Shown here piece after piece: positions 17,723 to 25,085 of a stretch of 64,000 nucleotides of DNA; position 1 is the first letter of the stretch, and each line of letters starts with the position of its first letter. Below the pieces are notes generated by a model. The model searched no databases and had not been told where the DNA came from. It saw only the letters and a program-made list of their open reading frames with translations. Source of the stretch: Rhizobium aethiopicum (GTDB lineage Bacteria; Pseudomonadota; Alphaproteobacteria; Rhizobiales; Rhizobiaceae); contig NZ_FMAJ01000005.1 in the NCBI RefSeq assembly GCF_900094625.1, forward strand, positions 62,001 to 126,000. Direction: 5' to 3'. The position numbers were made by a program, and so were the translations under genes.

Positions 17723-18532
17723 ATGCCTAAAGACCCACAGAAAATTGCAATTATCGGCTTCGGGGCGATGGCACGCAGCCTGCAGGCTTCCCTGACCAAA
17801 ACGCAGAGCAGACTGGCGATCAGGGCAACGCTGCTTCCGCGGGAGTTTCATGCGAGCGCGGAGTTGCCGGACAGTATCCACCTCTGCGGCACCGTCGAGG
17901 AGCTCATCGAATGGGCACCGTCCCTTGTCGTCGAATGCGCGAGTCACGAGGCGGTCCGTCATGCCGTGCCGGAGCTGCTGCGGGCAGGTATCGACGTTGT
18001 TGTCGTCTCGGTCGGCAGCTTGTCTGATGGAGCGCTCCTGGCGGACCTCGAAAAGGCGGCCCAGTCGGGCAAGAGCCGTCTCACGGTCGCCTCTGGTGCC
18101 ATCGGTGGTCTTGATGTTCTTCGCTCGGCAAAGAGCGCCGGTCTGGATACGGTCATTTATACCGGCAGCAAGCCGCCGGCTGCGTGGAAAGGTACACCTG
18201 CCGACGACGAATTCCTGCTGTCCGATCTGCGGGAAAGGACGGTTATCTTCGAGGGCACTGCCCTCGACGCCTCGACCCTTTACCCCAAGAACGCGAACGT
18301 CACGGCTGCCGTCGCGCTTGCCGGTATTGGCTTTGAGAGGACCAAGGTGACGCTCATTGCCGATCCGACTTCGACAAGCAACACGCATCAGGTGGAAGCT
18401 GGCGGTGCATTCGGACGCTTCTCCATCCTGCTGGAGAACCGTCCGCTTCCCGATAATCCCAAGACGTCGTGGCTTGCTGCACTTAGCATCGAGCAGTGCA
18501 TCACTCGCCACTTCCAGAACATCGAACTTTGA
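17723..18532 (+). CDS. L-aspartate dehydrogenase
   Basis: This 269-residue protein matches the NadX/aspartate dehydrogenase family, which interconverts L-aspartate and oxaloacetate or iminoaspartate with NAD(P). An N-terminal Rossmann motif GFGAMA is followed by the family blocks SVGSLSD, SGAIGGLD and YPKNANVTAAVALAG, which line the active site, and a Thr-His block (SNTHQVE). No NAD-biosynthesis genes (nadA, nadC) are adjacent, so a catabolic role is likely: deaminating aspartate, or an analogue, released by the pathway. It starts one base after the hydrolase ends, so the two are almost certainly co-translated. Confidence 0.88.
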   Translation: MPKDPQKIAIIGFGAMARSLQASLTKTQSRLAIRATLLPREFHASAELPDSIHLCGTVEELIEWAPSLVVECASHEAVRHAVPELLRAGIDVVVVSVGSLSDGALLADLEKAAQSGKSRLTVASGAIGGLDVLRSAKSAGLDTVIYTGSKPPAAWKGTPADDEFLLSDLRERTVIFEGTALDASTLYPKNANVTAAVALAGIGFERTKVTLIADPTSTSNTHQVEAGGAFGRFSILLENRPLPDNPKTSWLAALSIEQCITRHFQNIEL

Positions 18533-18542
18533 GGAAATGAAG

Positions 18543-19295
18543 ATGCGTCTCATCAATAAAGTAGCAATCGTCACTGGCGCAGGTGCCGGTATCGGCGCGG
18601 CGACCGCTGAACTGTTCATCCAGGAAGGGGCAAAGGTGGTCGTGGCGGATTTCAACGCTGACGCGGTCAACGAAGTGGTCCGCCGTCTCGGCGAAGATGC
18701 CATCGCCTGCAGCGTCGACGTGCGCGACAGCGCACAGGTCAAGGCGATGATCGACCTCGCCGTGAAAAGGTTCGGCGGCCTCGATATCATCGTCAACAAT
18801 GCCGGCCGCGGCAGCCTCGGCACTGTCGAGACGATGGAAGAGAACGACTGGGACGACATCATCGCCGTCAACCTCAAGGGCGTTTATCTATGCTCGAAAT
18901 ATGCCATTCCGGCACTGCGCGCCCGCGGCGGCGGAGCAATCGTCAACACAGCGTCCAATATTGTCCAGTTCGCAATCAAGGATCGGGCGGCCTATGTGGC
19001 CGCCAAGGGAGGGGTTGCGGCTCTGACCCGTGCGATGGCTCTTGATCACTCGGTCGACAACATTCGCGTCAATTCCGTCGCGCCTGGCGTCATCTGGTCG
19101 AACTACTACAACAAGATGCTGACGCAGGTTCCGGATCCGGACGCATTCGTCAGCGGGCTCAAGGCGCGTGCCCCAATGGGCCGCTACGGCGAGCCTCGCG
19201 ATATCGCCAATGCGATCCTGTACCTCGCCTGCGATGAGTCCGGATTCGCGACGGGATCGATGCTTACAGTCGACGGAGGCGCGGCCGCCTGGTGA
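18543..19295 (+). CDS. Short-chain dehydrogenase/reductase (SDR)
   Basis: This 250-residue classical SDR has the TGxxxGIG cofactor motif at 11-18, NNAG at 85-88 and the catalytic residues Ser138, Tyr151 and Lys155. Asp36 at the end of the second strand favours NAD over NADP. The frame is open much further upstream; the ATG at 18543 is preferred because GAGGA is seven bases before it, while ATG 18537 is too close. It oxidises or reduces a secondary alcohol in the operon's pathway; the substrate is unknown. Confidence 0.9.
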   Translation: MRLINKVAIVTGAGAGIGAATAELFIQEGAKVVVADFNADAVNEVVRRLGEDAIACSVDVRDSAQVKAMIDLAVKRFGGLDIIVNNAGRGSLGTVETMEENDWDDIIAVNLKGVYLCSKYAIPALRARGGGAIVNTASNIVQFAIKDRAAYVAAKGGVAALTRAMALDHSVDNIRVNSVAPGVIWSNYYNKMLTQVPDPDAFVSGLKARAPMGRYGEPRDIANAILYLACDESGFATGSMLTVDGGAAAW

Positions 19296-19309
19296 GGAGG
19301 CCGCGAGCC

Positions 19310-19630
19310 ATGACCATGATCTTGGAAGAGAGAGACTATCGGATCAAGGCCGGCTATGTCGCCGACTTTCTCGAAAAATACCAAGCGCTGGGTCTGCCAG
19401 TTCAACGTGAGCATCTCGGCGAACCGCACGGCTTCTTTGTCTCCGACGTCGGCGAACTGAACCATGTCGTTTCGATGTGGCGTTACGCAGACATGATCGA
19501 GCGCGCGGAAAAGCGTTCCAGGATGCTGACCGACCAGCGCTGGCCCGGATATCTCGCCAGCATCAAAGGGCTGATCGACGTGCAGACTATCCGCATCCTC
19601 ATCCCAACGACGTTTTCGGCACTTCGATAG
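19310..19630 (+). CDS. NIPSNAP-family protein
   Basis: This 106-residue protein shows the NIPSNAP/dimeric alpha-beta barrel pattern: a DYRIKAGYVADFLEKY opening, GFFVSDVGELNHVVSMWRYAD in the middle and RWPGYL near the end. The start at 19310 follows GGAGG at a normal distance; the frame itself begins at an earlier GTG. Such small proteins often accompany catabolic operons as accessory or binding factors. No catalytic role can be assigned. Confidence 0.75.
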   Translation: MTMILEERDYRIKAGYVADFLEKYQALGLPVQREHLGEPHGFFVSDVGELNHVVSMWRYADMIERAEKRSRMLTDQRWPGYLASIKGLIDVQTIRILIPTTFSALR

Positions 19631-19643
19631 GCAGTGATCAGAC

Positions 19644-20063
19644 ATGCCCGCTTTCAAGGAAACGATCTCAATAACCCATGATGGTGCTCTATCGGCGATT
19701 GCTGCTGGCGTTGCGGAAGCGATGTCAATAGGTGTTCCGCAATGTATCTTCATCGTCGATGCAAGCGGCGAGACGATTGCGAGCCTGCGCATGGACGGAG
19801 CGAAATACCTCAGCATGCACACGGCACGCGCCAAGGCGCGCACGGCTGCGTCGATCAACAACGCGACAGGTTCGATGCCATACGAATTCGGGACCGCAGC
19901 AGGCATCGCATCCCAAGGCGGCGTCACACCGCTGCCGGGCGGCCTGCCCGTCCGTTTCAGCGGCCGGCTAGCCGGAGCGATCGGAGTCGGCTCCGGCACA
20001 GGCGACCAGGATTTCCAGGTCGCGCGCGCGGCGCTCGCGGCGATCGGGGCCGACGCGGTCTGA
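19644..20063 (+). CDS. GlcG/HbpS-like (DUF336) protein
   Basis: This 139-residue protein belongs to the heme-degrading/GlcG (DUF336) family: a helix of AIAAGVAEAMSIGVPQ type, VDASGETIASLRMDGA, then the AxAKARTAA helix and the Gly-rich PLPGGLPVRFSGRLAGAIGVGSGT block. Members occur as orphan partners in many dehydrogenase and glycolate operons and their role is uncertain. It is the last gene of the plus-strand operon. Confidence 0.82.
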   Translation: MPAFKETISITHDGALSAIAAGVAEAMSIGVPQCIFIVDASGETIASLRMDGAKYLSMHTARAKARTAASINNATGSMPYEFGTAAGIASQGGVTPLPGGLPVRFSGRLAGAIGVGSGTGDQDFQVARAALAAIGADAV

Positions 20064-20533
20064 TGGATCACCGCAGCGCCAGCCGAAGCGAGAGCGAAAG
20101 GACCATACGCGGCCGGCCCGAGCAGATCGCCACGAGGGTCGTCTTCTTCGTTCTCGATTTCGGCATGGCCGCGTCCTGCCCTCGTCGGTTTCATTGCCCA
20201 CGCAAGCAATCTTTCCACCGCCTTTTTCACAATTGCTGGATTGCTCCTCCTAATCTCAGTCGCCGGAAAGAGCGTTCGCTGACCCTTCGCAGACGGCGCA
20301 GGTTTCGAGAGCGATGAAGATGTGGTCCTGAACGGAGCGCGCTAGCACCGTACCAGACGAGCCGCTGTTCAGGCGACGAAGGTTCATGGCTGCAAGGCGG
20401 TGAACTCCATTTGTCGAGCGACAAACGATCCTTCTGACAAGGCGCACAGGTCGTCGAAGCCACAGGCCCCACTCTCGGCCCCTCGTATGCCCGAATGACT
20501 TTCCCGGAGAAGCCTTCGCATTGAATCGATAAG

Positions 20534-20549
20534 TGACGCGATGTGACGC
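20534..20549 (+). promoter_or_regulatory. Direct-repeat site TGACGC-N4-TGACGC, copy A
   Basis: Two perfect TGACGC hexamers with a GATG spacer, 93 bases before the DHDPS start. The same arrangement occurs at 30353 in the XRE promoter, and near-copies lie at 28683, 43807 and 51917. Confidence 0.6.
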
Positions 20550-20565
20550 ATCTGCTCTCAATGAA

Positions 20566-20586
20566 AGTTGACAGAGGGTGTCAACT
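20566..20586. promoter_or_regulatory. Palindromic operator candidate, AGTTGACA-N5-TGTCAACT
   Basis: A perfect 8-bp dyad separated by GAGGG, 56 bases before the DHDPS start. Its position suits control of the operon that also encodes an IclR regulator (26702), which is the simplest candidate to bind it. TTGACA inside the left arm could double as a -35 element. Confidence 0.6.
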
Positions 20587-20642
20587 GCTGAAGAATTTCA
20601 TTGTACGAACGTTACTTTCACTGAGTGAAAAAGGAAATAATC

Positions 20643-21524
20643 ATGTCGAGACACACGCTACGCAAGGAAGAGATAAGCGGCGTCATTCCGCCACTCGTTT
20701 CGACGTTTGCGGCGGACGGAAGCTTGGATTTCGAGCTTTTCCGAAACGAGTTGCGCTTCATGGAATCCGTCGGCGTCACACTTGCTGTCGTTGGCGGCAG
20801 TACAGGGTCGGGGGATGAGATTACCGCTGATGAGCTGGAGCAGCTCGTCTCTGAGGCGGTGCAGAACAGCTCCATTCGCATTATCGCCGGCGTGATCACG
20901 ACAACAACGAAGGATGCGATCCTGCGCGGCCAGAAGGCAAAAGAGGCAGGGGCGAGCGCGCTCATGGTCGGCCCGCCGATTTATACGACGCCGTCGCAGG
21001 AGGGTCTCGAGGCATTTGTACGGGATATCCACGATGCGACGCAGATGCCGATCATTTTCTACAATCACTTTTTCAGCCCTCCTTCGGTCATGCAGCGCAT
21101 CGCCAAACTTCCCGGGGTGATTTGCGTGAAGGAGGTCGCACTTGAACCGGTCGCGGAGCTCGTTCAGACGGTTGGCGACCGCGTGGCGATTGCTGCCGGC
21201 GCGGATAGTGTGAACATTGCAAGTTTCCTGTTGGGCGCAGACGCCTCGATCTCCGGCGTAAATACTGTCATCCCGAAAGAGTACGGGGAAATCTACCGTG
21301 CTCACGTCGAAGGCGATTACAGACGGGGCAGAGAACTGACCGAAAAAATCGCGCCTCTTGCGCGAGAGATGATCAAGCCGGCCAACTTTCCCGCGCGCGT
21401 GAAGTTCGCGATTAATCTCCTTGGTCGCCGGGTGGGCGAACCGCGGAAGCCCAGCGGCGATCTAGCCAGAGAAGATCAAGAAAACATCCGCGCTGCGCTG
21501 CGCCACGCAGGCCTTATCGCATAG
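20643..21524 (+). CDS. Dihydrodipicolinate synthase-family lyase/aldolase
   Basis: This 293-residue TIM-barrel protein of the DHDPS/N-acetylneuraminate lyase family forms a Schiff base with a keto acid. The Schiff-base lysine lies in VICVKEVAL, the Tyr in IIFYNHF, and the first carboxylate-binding loop reads GGSTGSGDE instead of the biosynthetic GTTGE. That variation and the ABC-importer context argue for a catabolic aldolase or dehydratase rather than lysine biosynthesis. ATG 20643 follows AAAAGGA; an upstream in-frame GTG is less likely. Confidence 0.85.
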   Translation: MSRHTLRKEEISGVIPPLVSTFAADGSLDFELFRNELRFMESVGVTLAVVGGSTGSGDEITADELEQLVSEAVQNSSIRIIAGVITTTTKDAILRGQKAKEAGASALMVGPPIYTTPSQEGLEAFVRDIHDATQMPIIFYNHFFSPPSVMQRIAKLPGVICVKEVALEPVAELVQTVGDRVAIAAGADSVNIASFLLGADASISGVNTVIPKEYGEIYRAHVEGDYRRGRELTEKIAPLAREMIKPANFPARVKFAINLLGRRVGEPRKPSGDLAREDQENIRAALRHAGLIA

Positions 21525-21538
21525 CTCGAAGACCTTAC

Positions 21539-21569
21539 GAGGTGTCGGACCACCGACTTTCGGCACCTC
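21539..21569 (+). repeat. Hairpin upstream of the binding-protein gene
   Basis: The stem GAGGTG/CACCTC, with possible inner TCGG/CCGA pairing, lies between the DHDPS stop and the binding-protein start. There is no T-run. It may stabilise the downstream message. Confidence 0.45.
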
Positions 21570-21609
21570 ATCCGCTTGCCGATACAAACACAAAAAGGGA
21601 GCAGCTGTT

Positions 21610-23190
21610 ATGAAAGAGAAGAGCATCAACATCTTTGCATCGGCGACGTTGCCGCGTCGCAATTTCCTTAAAGCGGGTCTGGCGATCGGATCCTGCGTGG
21701 CACTTAGCCCAGCCATTGTCGATCGAGCGCTCGCAGATGAGCCATCCCGCGGTGGTATTCTGCGAGTGGGTCTGGGCGCAGCAGGGGCCAAGTCATCGCT
21801 GAACCCGTTTATCTCGACGGGAGACATGGATTTTGCCGTTGCCCAATCGATCTTCGACCGGCTGACCGATTTCGATGGCAACGGAAACATCTACAACAGC
21901 CTGGCGGAGGATTTCAGTCACAACAAGGAAGGCAAGGTCTGGAAAATCCGAATTCGCAGCGGCATTGTCTGGCATGATGGGACGCCATTCTCTGCGAAAG
22001 ACGTGGTCTACTCGCTGCAGTACATGCTGACGCCGGAAAACAAAGCGGACGGCTATACCAACCTTTCAACCTTGATGAAGCCGTCTGACGTTCGGGCGCT
22101 TGACGATAGCACGGTTGAGGTCTCTCTCGCCAAGCCCTACGCGCTTCTGCCCCAAGTTCTCGGCAGCAAAGTGATGTTTCTGGTGAAGGAAGGCACGAAG
22201 GACTTCAACCAGCCGATCGGGACCGGGCCCTTTAGCTTTGTCGAGTGGAGCCAAGGTCAACGGGTGACCCTGAAGCGCAATGACGCCTTCCGGAAAGCGG
22301 GAATGCCGTATCTCGATGGTGTCGAGTTCATTGCCATCAATGACCCGACGGCACGAATGAACGCGCTGATTGCCGACCAGGTCGATGTTGTCGCACAACT
22401 CGATGGCAACCTTGCCCGCATCGTCGCAGCAAATCCAGCGATGGCTTTGCTGCGCTCAAAGAGTGCCGCCACCACAGACCAATTCATGATGGTCGCGCAG
22501 AAGCCGTTCACCGATGTTCGAGTACGTCAGGCGATGCGGCTCCTTGTCGATCGCGAGCAACTGGTGACCAATGCTTTGGCCGGCTACGGCAGGGTTGGCA
22601 ACGATCTTCATTGCATAACGGATCCCGACTACGCTTCGGCGCTGCCGCAGCGACAGCACGATCCGGATCAGGCCCGGGCGCTCCTGAAGAAAGCAGGATA
22701 CGACAATGATCTGGCGTTTGAGCTCTACACCTCGGACGCGGCGCCAGGAATGCTGGCGTCCGCGACCCTTATTGCGAACCAGGCAAAACAGGCTGGCGTG
22801 AAAATCGACCTGAGTGTTGTCCCGCCGGACAGCTATTACTCAGGACCGAAATTTAAGAAGACCGCAATGGCCAGCTCCGACTGGGGACAACATACGATCG
22901 AGTCAGTGTTTGGACAGGCATATGCCCGAGGTGCCTATTGGAACGAACCAGACTGGACCAACGACACGTTTGACAAGTGGGTTTCCATGGCTCGCACCAC
23001 GTTCGACCCAGCTCAACGGAAGGAGTATCTCTTCGAAGCACAAAAGATCATCTGGGAAGACGGCGGCTATATCATCTGGGGCTTTAGAGACCTCCTGGAC
23101 GCCGCGAACGTCCGCGTAAAGGGGCTTCTTCCCTCCAGCCAACGTAATCTTGGCTACTACCGCTTCGAAGGGATTTCCCTCCAAGCCTAG
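21610..23190 (+). CDS. Peptide-type ABC transporter solute-binding protein (SBP_bac_5)
   Basis: This 526-residue periplasmic protein belongs to the family 5 (dipeptide, nickel, opine, oligosaccharide) binding proteins. A twin-arginine signal (PRRNFLKAGLA, residues 15-25) ends near an ALA cleavage site at about 43. The family features include the DFNQPIGTGPF block near 205-215 and the RVRQAMRLLVDR stretch near 305. It is followed by two permeases and a double ATPase. In Rhizobiales such importers take peptides, opines or glycosides; the ligand is unknown here. Confidence 0.9.
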   Translation: MKEKSINIFASATLPRRNFLKAGLAIGSCVALSPAIVDRALADEPSRGGILRVGLGAAGAKSSLNPFISTGDMDFAVAQSIFDRLTDFDGNGNIYNSLAEDFSHNKEGKVWKIRIRSGIVWHDGTPFSAKDVVYSLQYMLTPENKADGYTNLSTLMKPSDVRALDDSTVEVSLAKPYALLPQVLGSKVMFLVKEGTKDFNQPIGTGPFSFVEWSQGQRVTLKRNDAFRKAGMPYLDGVEFIAINDPTARMNALIADQVDVVAQLDGNLARIVAANPAMALLRSKSAATTDQFMMVAQKPFTDVRVRQAMRLLVDREQLVTNALAGYGRVGNDLHCITDPDYASALPQRQHDPDQARALLKKAGYDNDLAFELYTSDAAPGMLASATLIANQAKQAGVKIDLSVVPPDSYYSGPKFKKTAMASSDWGQHTIESVFGQAYARGAYWNEPDWTNDTFDKWVSMARTTFDPAQRKEYLFEAQKIIWEDGGYIIWGFRDLLDAANVRVKGLLPSSQRNLGYYRFEGISLQA

Positions 23191-23214
23191 TTCAGCTTTT
23201 GCCCTGCCTACCGA

Positions 23215-23241
23215 TGCTCCGCCTGGTGATGAGGCGGAGCA
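23215..23241 (+). repeat. Intercistronic hairpin after the binding-protein gene
   Basis: A perfect 9-bp inverted repeat, TGCTCCGCC/GGCGGAGCA, with a nine-base loop, followed by GAAAAAG. It lies 25 bases past the binding-protein stop and 19 bases before the permease. Confidence 0.75.
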
Positions 23242-23259
23242 GAAAAAGAGGGAACACGG

Positions 23260-24231
23260 ATGATTATTGCACGCTTCGCCAGGTTGCTCATCGGAAGACT
23301 AGCGCTTTCGATACTGACACTGGTAGCTGTCTCGGCGGTGGTCTTCACTGCGACGCTCTACCTTCCAGGAGATCCAGCAAGGGCCGCGCTCGGCGCAAAA
23401 GCGGATCCTGCCGCCGTAGAGGCGCTGCGCGCTGAGTTCGGCTTGGACCGACCGGCTTTTACTCAGTACGTTTCGTGGGCGTCAGGCGTCGTATCCGGGG
23501 ATTTTGGAAAGTCGATTCCGTCAGGTCGTCCAGTCTGGGAGATGATCCGACCGAAGGCGATAAATACGGTGATCCTGACAGCCTCTTCGCTTCTGCTGTT
23601 GATTCCTCTCTCGTTTTTACTGGGAATCGCAGCAGCGATATGGAAGGACCGATTTCCCGACCACATCATCACCGTTCCGACGATCGTCCTCGTGGCGCTG
23701 CCGGAATTTGTTGTCGGCACTGTGCTGATCGTTGTCTTCGCAGTTGGCCTACACCTGCTCCCGCCGGTATCGCTCATCCAGGGGAACAGAACGCTGCTGT
23801 CACAGTCGACCCTCTTTTTTCTGCCGGTTGTCACTCTCCTGTGCACCACACTGGCCCAAGTCGTCCGTATGGTGCGGGCCGTGGCGATCGAGGTGCTGTC
23901 GGCAGAGTATGTGTATATGGCTCGTCTCCGTGGCCTTGGCCCAGGCCGCGTGCTCATGCGCCATGTCTTCCCCAACGTCGTGACCCCATCAATCCAGACC
24001 ATTGCGCTGAACGCGGCTTGGCTTGCGGGTGGAGTCGTCGTGACGGAGGCGGTATTTCAACTGCCCGGCATCGGCAGTGCGTTCGCAGACGCTGTCATCA
24101 ACCGGGACATGCCGACGGTCTTGGCCGTGACCCTGTTGATCACGGCAACATATGTTTTGATCAATCTCATCTCTGAGGTCCTGATCATGTTTCTCAATCC
24201 GCGTTTGTGGGCACAGCACGCCGTGCTTTGA
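23260..24231 (+). CDS. Peptide-type ABC permease (DppB-like)
   Basis: This 323-residue inner-membrane permease has six helices, the first at about residues 10-32, and the DppB/OppB N-terminal signature (LPGDPARAALG, then ALRAEFGLDRP). The cytoplasmic EAA-like loop reads YVYMARLRGLGPGRVLMRHVFPNVV, residues 217-241 in part. AGAGGGAACAC precedes the ATG. It pairs with the next gene. Confidence 0.92.
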   Translation: MIIARFARLLIGRLALSILTLVAVSAVVFTATLYLPGDPARAALGAKADPAAVEALRAEFGLDRPAFTQYVSWASGVVSGDFGKSIPSGRPVWEMIRPKAINTVILTASSLLLLIPLSFLLGIAAAIWKDRFPDHIITVPTIVLVALPEFVVGTVLIVVFAVGLHLLPPVSLIQGNRTLLSQSTLFFLPVVTLLCTTLAQVVRMVRAVAIEVLSAEYVYMARLRGLGPGRVLMRHVFPNVVTPSIQTIALNAAWLAGGVVVTEAVFQLPGIGSAFADAVINRDMPTVLAVTLLITATYVLINLISEVLIMFLNPRLWAQHAVL

Positions 24232-24248
24232 TTTCGTGAGGAAGATCA

Positions 24249-25085
24249 ATGCTTCGAACTTTGCGCCTTATGTTTTCAAATCGCGCCTCATGGACATCTT
24301 TGCTCCTCATAGTAGCGGTTGTCGGCGTCGCCACCATTGGGCCCTGGCTGGCTCCTTACGCGTACGATGAGATCGTTGGCCCTCCTTTTTCACAGCTATC
24401 GCGCGATCACATCCTGGGGACGGATTTTCTAGGGAGAGACGCTTTCAGCCGGTTTCTCAACGGCGGTCAAACCATCTTGATGATCGCCGTGCTTGCAACG
24501 ACGCTGGCGTTTATGATCGCAGTGCCGATTGGAATATTATCGGGTCTGAGGCGCGGCTCTTTTGACCACGCTCTCGTAGCGCTGTCGGACATCGTCTATG
24601 CCTTGCCGCCCGCCATCTTTCTGCTCGTGCTCCTCGCAGCAACCGGGCCCAGCCTGACGACCGTGATTTTTGGCATTGTGTTTATCCACGTACCCCGCGT
24701 CCTGAGAATCGTTCGGCTGATTACGATCGACATATCTCGAAACGAATATGTCGAGGCAGCATTCGTCAGAGGCGAAAGCTGGCTGGCAGTGTGTCTCAAA
24801 GATATCCTGCCGAATATCCTTCCTCCGATATTTGCTGACTATGGCGTCCGGCTTTGCGGATCGATCATTCTTTATGCCTCGCTCAGTTACCTTGGCCTGG
24901 GACTGCCGCCACCTGCCGCCGACTGGGGAATGATGATCAGCGAGAATCGCCTGGGCATCACGATCTCCCCCTGGCTTGCCGTAGCGCCGGCCGCCGCGAT
25001 AGCGATCTTCTCGGTCGCCGTGAACGTCCTGACCGACAACTTTGCGCGTTCCATCGGCCATTCGAAAAGGCAGCAAAATGCTTGA
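24249..25085 (+). CDS. Peptide-type ABC permease (DppC-like)
   Basis: This 278-residue permease has six helices and the DppC hallmarks: an HILGTDFLGRDAFSR block near 57-71 and an EAA-like loop (NEYVEAAFVRGESW) near 163-176. It overlaps the ATPase gene by eight bases. Its EAA loop is followed by DILPNILPPIFAD, the standard arrangement. Confidence 0.92.
   Translation: MLRTLRLMFSNRASWTSLLLIVAVVGVATIGPWLAPYAYDEIVGPPFSQLSRDHILGTDFLGRDAFSRFLNGGQTILMIAVLATTLAFMIAVPIGILSGLRRGSFDHALVALSDIVYALPPAIFLLVLLAATGPSLTTVIFGIVFIHVPRVLRIVRLITIDISRNEYVEAAFVRGESWLAVCLKDILPNILPPIFADYGVRLCGSIILYASLSYLGLGLPPPAADWGMMISENRLGITISPWLAVAPAAAIAIFSVAVNVLTDNFARSIGHSKRQQNA

Larger units (their letters stand above)
20064..20642. 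other. Control region upstream of the DHDPS/ABC operon
   Basis: About 580 bases without a supportable gene. The first 450 bases show nothing recognisable. The last 110 bases hold a direct repeat TGACGC-N4-TGACGC at 20534 and an 8-bp inverted repeat at 20566, both described separately. Together they look like a promoter under two regulators. Confidence 0.55.

Noticed and set aside
17582..18877. 431-codon open frame antisense to the hydrolase and aspartate dehydrogenase genes
   Set aside because: It lies wholly opposite genes with clear family motifs; its translation is Arg/Ser-rich and typical of GC-rich antisense shadows.
19184..20230. 348-codon antisense frame across the NIPSNAP and GlcG/HbpS genes
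   Set aside because: Same reasoning; no family motif and low-complexity composition.
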